Shown here: positions 60,171 through 64,000 of the stretch, one piece after another
Position numbering within the stretch: the first letter of the stretch is position 1
Layout of the letters: each line of letters begins with the position of its first letter
NCBI GenBank assembly: GCA_023954095.1
Contig: JAMLIQ010000010.1
Span: forward strand, 1 to 64,000
DNA length: 64,000 nucleotides
From: Burkholderiaceae bacterium
GTDB taxonomy: Bacteria; Pseudomonadota; Gammaproteobacteria; Burkholderiales; Burkholderiaceae_C
Direction of reading: 5' to 3'
Translations under genes and position numbers: made by a program
The notes under the pieces: model-generated
What the model saw: the letters and a program-made list of their open reading frames with translations, nothing else
Database searches by the model: none
Told to the model about the DNA's origin: nothing

Positions 60171-60890
60171 TTAGTTGTCAGTTTCAGTGATGTCCATCAG
60201 GGCGTCGCGGTCGCGCACGACCAGCCCGCCCGGCTCGATGCGAATGATGTCTTCACGCTCCATGGCCTTGAGTTCCTGGTTGACGCGCTGGCGGGAAGCG
60301 CCCAGCAGTTGCGCCAGCTCTTCCTGGGCCAGTTGCAGGCCGATACGCATCTCGTCGCCATGCGACAGGCTGGGAATGCCATAGCTGCGCACCAGATGCA
60401 GCAACTGCTTGGCCAGCCGCGCGCGCAGCGGCAGGGTGTTGAGGTCTTCCACCAGGCCGTAGAGCTGGCGTATGCGCCGCGCATGCAGCCGCAGCATGGC
60501 CTCGTACAGCTCCACATGCATGGCCAGAATTTTCTTGAAGTCGGCCTTGGCCACGCACAGGATGGTGGTTTCGCCATGGGCATAGGCATCGTGTGTGCGC
60601 CGGTCCCCGTCGAAGATGGCCACGTCGCCAAACCAGATGCCCGGCTCCACGTAGGTCAGCGTGATCTGCTTGCCCGAGATGGAAGTCGAGCTCACGCGCA
60701 CCGCGCCCTTGGCGCAGGCAATCCACTCCTCGGGCGGGTCGCCGCGGGCAGCGATGAGGCCGCCATCCTTGAAGCGTTTGACGTAAGCGCATCGCAGTAT
60801 GTCGTGTCGGAGTGAAGGTGATAGAGAGGAGAACCAGCGACCAGCGTTGATCGCTTCACGTTCGTCGATAGTAAGAATGGGGTCGTCCAT
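60171..60890 (-). CDS. Crp/Fnr-family transcription regulator
   Basis: 239 residues: a cyclic-nucleotide-binding beta barrel (about 30-145) and a C-terminal winged helix with QLAQEELAQLLGASRQRVNQ as the helix-turn-helix. The phosphate-binding cassette reads WFGDVAIFDGDRRTHDAYA: the usual Glu is Asp and the R-S/T-A is R-T-H, so cAMP binding is possible but not certain. There is no Fnr-type iron-sulfur cysteine cluster. It is first of the regulator-kinase-dehydrogenase unit, 10 bp before the kinase gene, and probably controls it. Confidence 0.9.
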   Translation of the reverse strand: MDDPILTIDEREAINAGRWFSSLSPSLRHDILRCAYVKRFKDGGLIAARGDPPEEWIACAKGAVRVSSTSISGKQITLTYVEPGIWFGDVAIFDGDRRTHDAYAHGETTILCVAKADFKKILAMHVELYEAMLRLHARRIRQLYGLVEDLNTLPLRARLAKQLLHLVRSYGIPSLSHGDEMRIGLQLAQEELAQLLGASRQRVNQELKAMEREDIIRIEPGGLVVRDRDALMDITETDN

Positions 60891-61043
60891 GGGCTGTCTT
60901 TTGGGTGACTGAGTACGCGGTCATTGTCGCGTGAGGGACGGCCTGCGGACAGGGGGGTTGTCACCTGCGTGTCTGGATGCAGGCCAGCGGTGTGCGCGTG
61001 CTGCGGCGCAGGCGTGTCCATCCGTCCGTCGCAGCCTGCCTTG

Positions 61044-61113
61044 GAAATTTTGATTGAATATGGATCTAACGCTTATGTATCAAGCGGTAGTAGCTATTGA
61101 ATTAATAGCATTG
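61044..61113 (+). repeat. Dispersed two-hairpin repeat, copy 8
   Basis: Well-kept forward copy in the gap upstream of the Crp/Fnr gene. CGCTT (61070-61074) pairs with AAGCG (61082-61086); GCTATT (61093-61098), GAATT loop, AATAGC (61104-61109) form hairpin 2. It is preceded by an A/T-rich leader, and the family frame is still open although no gene uses it. Confidence 0.82.
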
Positions 61114-61138
61114 CGGGTGCGATGCCCCCTGCGTCCGC

Positions 61139-61918
61139 TCAGCGGTACTGTGGCTTGCGCTTTTCCAGGAAGGCGCTGATGCCTTCCCCTGCATTGGCGT
61201 GGTGCAGGTTGCGCAGGAAATGCTTGCGCTCCAGGTCAAGATGGGCGTTCAGCGTGTGCTGGCCCGCCTCGTTCAGCAACTCCTTGATGCTGGCCAGCGC
61301 ATTGGGGGCGCGCTCGTTCAGTGTCTGGGCCAGTTCCAGCGCGGCGGTCAGTGCGCCGCCGGGCTCGGCCAGGCGGTTGACCAGGCCCAGCGCGTGCAGG
61401 CGCTCGGCGCTGGTGCGTTCGGCGCACATCAGCAGCTCGGTGGCCAAGGGGCGGGGCAGGGTACGGGCCAGGCTCCAGCTGGCACCGCCGTCGGGTGAGA
61501 GCCCTACCTGGCTGTACGACAGGGCAAACAGGGCGCTGCGCGAGGCCACGATGAGATCGCAGGCCAGGGCCAGCGAGAACCCGGCACCGGCGGCCGCGCC
61601 TTCGATGGCGGCCAGCACCGGTTTGGGATAGGCGCGGATGGTTTCGATCCAGTTGTGCAGCGCTTCAATGCTCTCTTCCTGCACGGCCGCACCCAGGTTG
61701 CGGTTGGCCTGCAGGCGCTGCAGGTTGCCGCCTGCACTGAAAACGCCGTCAGCACCCGTGATGACCACGCTGCGCACCTCGGCGCTGCGTTCGGCGCCAT
61801 GGAGGGCCTCGGTGCCCGCAGCATAGATGGCGGGATCCAGGGCATTGCGCAGGTCAGGGTTGCTGATGGTCAGAACCAGGGTCTGGCCGTGGCTGGTGCT
61901 GCGAAGTTCTGCGGGCAT
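61139..61918 (-). CDS. Enoyl-CoA hydratase/isomerase family protein
   Basis: Crotonase-fold enzyme of 259 residues: ITGADGVFSAGGNLQRLQ forms the first oxyanion loop, and AAIEGAAAGAGFSLALACDL the second. The residue positions for hydratase Glu pairs are partly replaced (FALSYSQVGLSPDGG), so hydratase or isomerase cannot be settled; relatives in phenylacetate and fatty-acid pathways are likely. ATG 61918 is chosen (MPAELRSTSHG); a TTG at 61954 is upstream. It follows the 3-hydroxyacyl-CoA dehydrogenase on the same strand by 49 bp, so it is probably in the same transcript. Confidence 0.9.
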   Translation of the reverse strand: MPAELRSTSHGQTLVLTISNPDLRNALDPAIYAAGTEALHGAERSAEVRSVVITGADGVFSAGGNLQRLQANRNLGAAVQEESIEALHNWIETIRAYPKPVLAAIEGAAAGAGFSLALACDLIVASRSALFALSYSQVGLSPDGGASWSLARTLPRPLATELLMCAERTSAERLHALGLVNRLAEPGGALTAALELAQTLNERAPNALASIKELLNEAGQHTLNAHLDLERKHFLRNLHHANAGEGISAFLEKRKPQYR

Positions 61919-61967
61919 CGTTGCGGGTGTGTGGGGAAAGGGAGCGGGCTGCAAACGACGGGGGCGG

Positions 61968-63488
61968 TCACTCTTCCTCGTGCTGCAGGCTCAGTCCAAT
62001 GGCGCCACGGCGCCGCAGCCAGGGGCTGGGGCGGTAGCGGGGGTCGCCATAGACGGTCTGCATGTTGAACAGCACTTCCAGAATGTTGGTGGGACCCCAG
62101 CGGTCGCCCATGGCCAATGGACCGAGCGGGTAGCCCAGTCCGAGGGTGACGGCGGTTTCCAGGTCGCGCGGGCTGCAGATGCGCTGCTGGCAGATGTCGC
62201 TGGCAATGTTGACGATGGTGGCTACCACACGCTGGGTGACAAAGCCCCCGCTGTCGCGCACCACACTGACGGCCTTGCCGTCGCGTGCCATCAGGGCGTG
62301 GGCGGCGTCGCGGATGTCCGCGCGGGTGACCGGGTTGGTGGCCAGCACGCGGCGGCGTGTGGCGGCTTCCTCGACCAGCATGTCGATGCCGATGGTGCGC
62401 GCCGGGTCCAGGCGCTCCACCACGGCGACGGTGGTGATGTCAAAGCCCAGCGGCGCGACCAGAATGATGGCGCTGGCCGACGGCGCTGCCCCGGTTTCGA
62501 TATCGGCGCCCAGGTTCTTGAGCATCTGGTAGATTTCGGGGCGCCGCGCTGCGCGGGGCGACACCCAGACCGGCGGGATCACGTCCACCACGGGCGTGGG
62601 TGCCTCGTCGGGAACCTGGGCTGCGCTGTCGACATAGCGGTAGAAGCCTTCCCCCGTCTTGCGGCCCAGCAGGCCGCCGGCCAGGCGCTGGGCGGTGAGC
62701 ACGCTGGGGCGGTAGCGGGGCTCCTCGTGGTACTGGTGGTAGATCGACTCCATGACCGGGTGCGAGACGTCCAGCCCCGTCAAGTCCAGCAGCTCGAACG
62801 GCCCGAGCTTGAAGCCTGCCTGGTCGCGCAGGATGCGGTCGACGGTGGCGAAATCGGCCACACCTTCATCGACGATGCGCAGGGCCTCGGTGGTGTAGCC
62901 CCGGCCCGCATGGTTGACGATGAAGCCCGGGCTGTCCTGGGCCTGCACCGGGGTATGGCCCATCTGGCGCACCTGCGCGGCCAGGGCGGTGCACAGGGCA
63001 GGGTCGGTTTGGAGGCCCGCCACCACTTCCACCAGCTTCATCACCGGTACCGGGTTGAAAAAATGCAGCCCCGCCATGCGCCGCGGGTTGTGCAGGGCTG
63101 CGGCAATGGCGGTGACCGACAGCGACGAGGTGTTGCTGGCCAGCGCGGCCTCCGGGCGCAGCACGGCTTCGAGTTCGCGCACCAGGGCCTGCTTGGCGTC
63201 CAGCCGTTCCACAATGGCTTCCACCACCAGGTCGCAGTCCGCCAGGTCCGACAGGCCCTGGGCCGTCTGCAGGCGTCCGGTGCAGGCCGCAAGCTGGTTT
63301 GCGTCCATGCGATTTTTCGATACTTGCCGGTGCCACTGCTCGACGATGGCATCGTGCGCTCGCTGCGCCATGCCCGGCTGCGCGTCCAGCAAACGTACCT
63401 TGCTGCCTGCCTGGGCCATCATTTGCGCAATGCCACGGCCCATGGCGCCAGCGCCCACCACACCTACCATAGGAAATTGAATTGTCAT
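61968..63488 (-). CDS. 3-hydroxyacyl-CoA dehydrogenase (PaaH-like)
   Basis: Oxidises a 3-hydroxyacyl-CoA with NAD. 506 residues: the Rossmann N-terminus VGVVGAGAMGRGIAQMMAQA, LASNTSSLSVTAIAAAL with the catalytic Ser, and HFFNPVPVMKLVEVV with the catalytic His, then PGFIVNHAGRGYTTEALRI. A second C-terminal copy of the 3HCDH domain makes it longer than the 280-residue basic enzyme, as in PaaH of phenylacetate degradation. ATG 63488 (MTIQFPMVGV) is chosen over upstream codons. Enoyl-CoA hydratase follows, so the two may act in sequence. It is divergent from the FimV-like gene. Confidence 0.9.
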   Translation of the reverse strand: MTIQFPMVGVVGAGAMGRGIAQMMAQAGSKVRLLDAQPGMAQRAHDAIVEQWHRQVSKNRMDANQLAACTGRLQTAQGLSDLADCDLVVEAIVERLDAKQALVRELEAVLRPEAALASNTSSLSVTAIAAALHNPRRMAGLHFFNPVPVMKLVEVVAGLQTDPALCTALAAQVRQMGHTPVQAQDSPGFIVNHAGRGYTTEALRIVDEGVADFATVDRILRDQAGFKLGPFELLDLTGLDVSHPVMESIYHQYHEEPRYRPSVLTAQRLAGGLLGRKTGEGFYRYVDSAAQVPDEAPTPVVDVIPPVWVSPRAARRPEIYQMLKNLGADIETGAAPSASAIILVAPLGFDITTVAVVERLDPARTIGIDMLVEEAATRRRVLATNPVTRADIRDAAHALMARDGKAVSVVRDSGGFVTQRVVATIVNIASDICQQRICSPRDLETAVTLGLGYPLGPLAMGDRWGPTNILEVLFNMQTVYGDPRYRPSPWLRRRGAIGLSLQHEEE

Positions 63489-63559
63489 AGCGTGATTATG
63501 GCTGTGACTAGGTCGATAGGTTCTGTGCAAGAATCCGGCGCATATTTCGAGAAAAAGAT

Positions 63560-64000
63560 GTGAATTTTCGTAACGCGCTTTTCGCGCTCATTCTTGGCTC
63601 GTCGGCGGGGACTGCTGCAGCTTTGGCTTTAGGCCCCTCGCGGGGCGCGGTGCTGCTGGGGCGTACGGTCGATCTGGCCTTCGAAGTGCGGCCTGATCCG
63701 GGGCAGCCGCTGGCCGATGCCTGCATCACCGCAGACCTGTTGTCAGGTGCCAATCCGGTTCCGCGCAGCCGGGTAAGCGTGACGCCCCTGCCCGAAGTCC
63801 CGGGCCGCCCTTCATTGGTCCGCGTGCAGTCTTCGGCCATCATGGATGAGCCGGTGCTCACGGTCACCTTGCTGGCAGGGTGCAGCGGCAAGACGTCACG
63901 CACGTATACCTTTCTGGTAGATCCTCCGGCCAGCATGGCAATCGGCAGCCGCCCTATCGCCATCCCGCGCGTGGAGATGCCTGAAGTGCCTCGTGCCGCG
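63560..64000 (+). CDS. FimV/TspA-like secreted protein, N-terminal part (runs off the window)
   Basis: The frame is open from GTG 63560 to the last base (147 codons). It has a signal peptide (MNFRNALFALILGSSAGTAA, cut after ALA) and then LGPSRGAVLLGRTVDLAFEV, the N-terminal signature of FimV-like LysM proteins in this family, with two Cys in DACITADLL and LLAGCSGK. FimV-type proteins act at the cell pole in type IV pili and surface signalling. The LysM and tail domains would be beyond the window. An ATG at 63558 is followed at once by TGA, so GTG is the start. Confidence 0.75.
   Translation, partial: MNFRNALFALILGSSAGTAAALALGPSRGAVLLGRTVDLAFEVRPDPGQPLADACITADLLSGANPVPRSRVSVTPLPEVPGRPSLVRVQSSAIMDEPVLTVTLLAGCSGKTSRTYTFLVDPPASMAIGSRPIAIPRVEMPEVPRAA

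Noticed and set aside
61827..63563. Plus-strand open frame of 578 codons opposite the 3-hydroxyacyl-CoA dehydrogenase
   Set aside because: Antisense shadow with His/Gln/Gly-rich composition; the dehydrogenase has full catalytic motifs.

Overview
This window is chromosomal DNA from a high-GC betaproteobacterium, most probably a member of the Comamonadaceae (Acidovorax/Simplicispira-like). Three things point there: the long rpsB-to-rnhB housekeeping cluster in its betaproteobacterial order, the protein flavour (FtsH starting at TTG with an [13 protein letters not shown]-terminus, a FimV-like protein at the right edge), and a dispersed two-hairpin repeat that I associate with this family. The genus is inference. 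I see no rRNA, tRNA, CRISPR array, prophage or intact insertion sequence.

Layout. 1-7.0 kb: RNase R (rnr, 5' end at the window edge), a decayed IS30-family transposase tail, then a leftward amidase / D-amino-acid dehydrogenase-like / nnrD group. 7.0-22.1 kb: one long rightward cluster for translation, envelope and lipid A: rpsB-tsf-pyrH-frr-uppS-cdsA-dxr-rseP-bamA-skp-lpxD-fabZ-lpxA-lpxB-rnhB-SpoU-type methyltransferase. 22.1-28.1 kb: an exported unknown protein, then carA, an unrecognised 140-codon gene, and carB, closed by a strong terminator. 28.2-35.5 kb: greA, a DUF4149 membrane protein, a leftward glycosyltransferase, yhbY, rlmE, ftsH, folP, glmM. 35.5-38.1 kb: a PAS-PAS-GGDEF-EAL protein.

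38.1-50.2 kb is a phosphate block: a GNAT-like gene, ppk1 and sixA, divergent ppx, then pstS-pstC-pstA-pstB-phoU-phoB-phoR. Near-identical Pho boxes precede ppk1 and pstS, so polyphosphate synthesis, phosphate uptake and the PhoBR two-component system look co-regulated. 50.2-57.8 kb: a polytopic membrane protein, type-B L31, rho, trxA, an HI0933-like flavoprotein, a class III cyclase fused to an FHA domain, and an unknown protein. 57.8-63.5 kb: leftward fatty-acid type catabolism, with acyl-CoA dehydrogenase, APH-like kinase and a Crp/Fnr regulator in one unit, then enoyl-CoA hydratase and 3-hydroxyacyl-CoA dehydrogenase. The start of a FimV-like gene runs off the right end.

The most unusual signal is the repeat: eight copies of a roughly 60-nt element with two adjacent hairpins. 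Four lie inside otherwise conserved genes (dxr, lpxB, the SpoU methyltransferase, the DUF4149 gene), all in the same orientation and the same reading frame, so each adds about 20 residues. Another supplies the stop codon of the amidase, and one sits as a terminator-like hairpin after glmM. This resembles in concept the palindromic elements known inside Rickettsia proteins.
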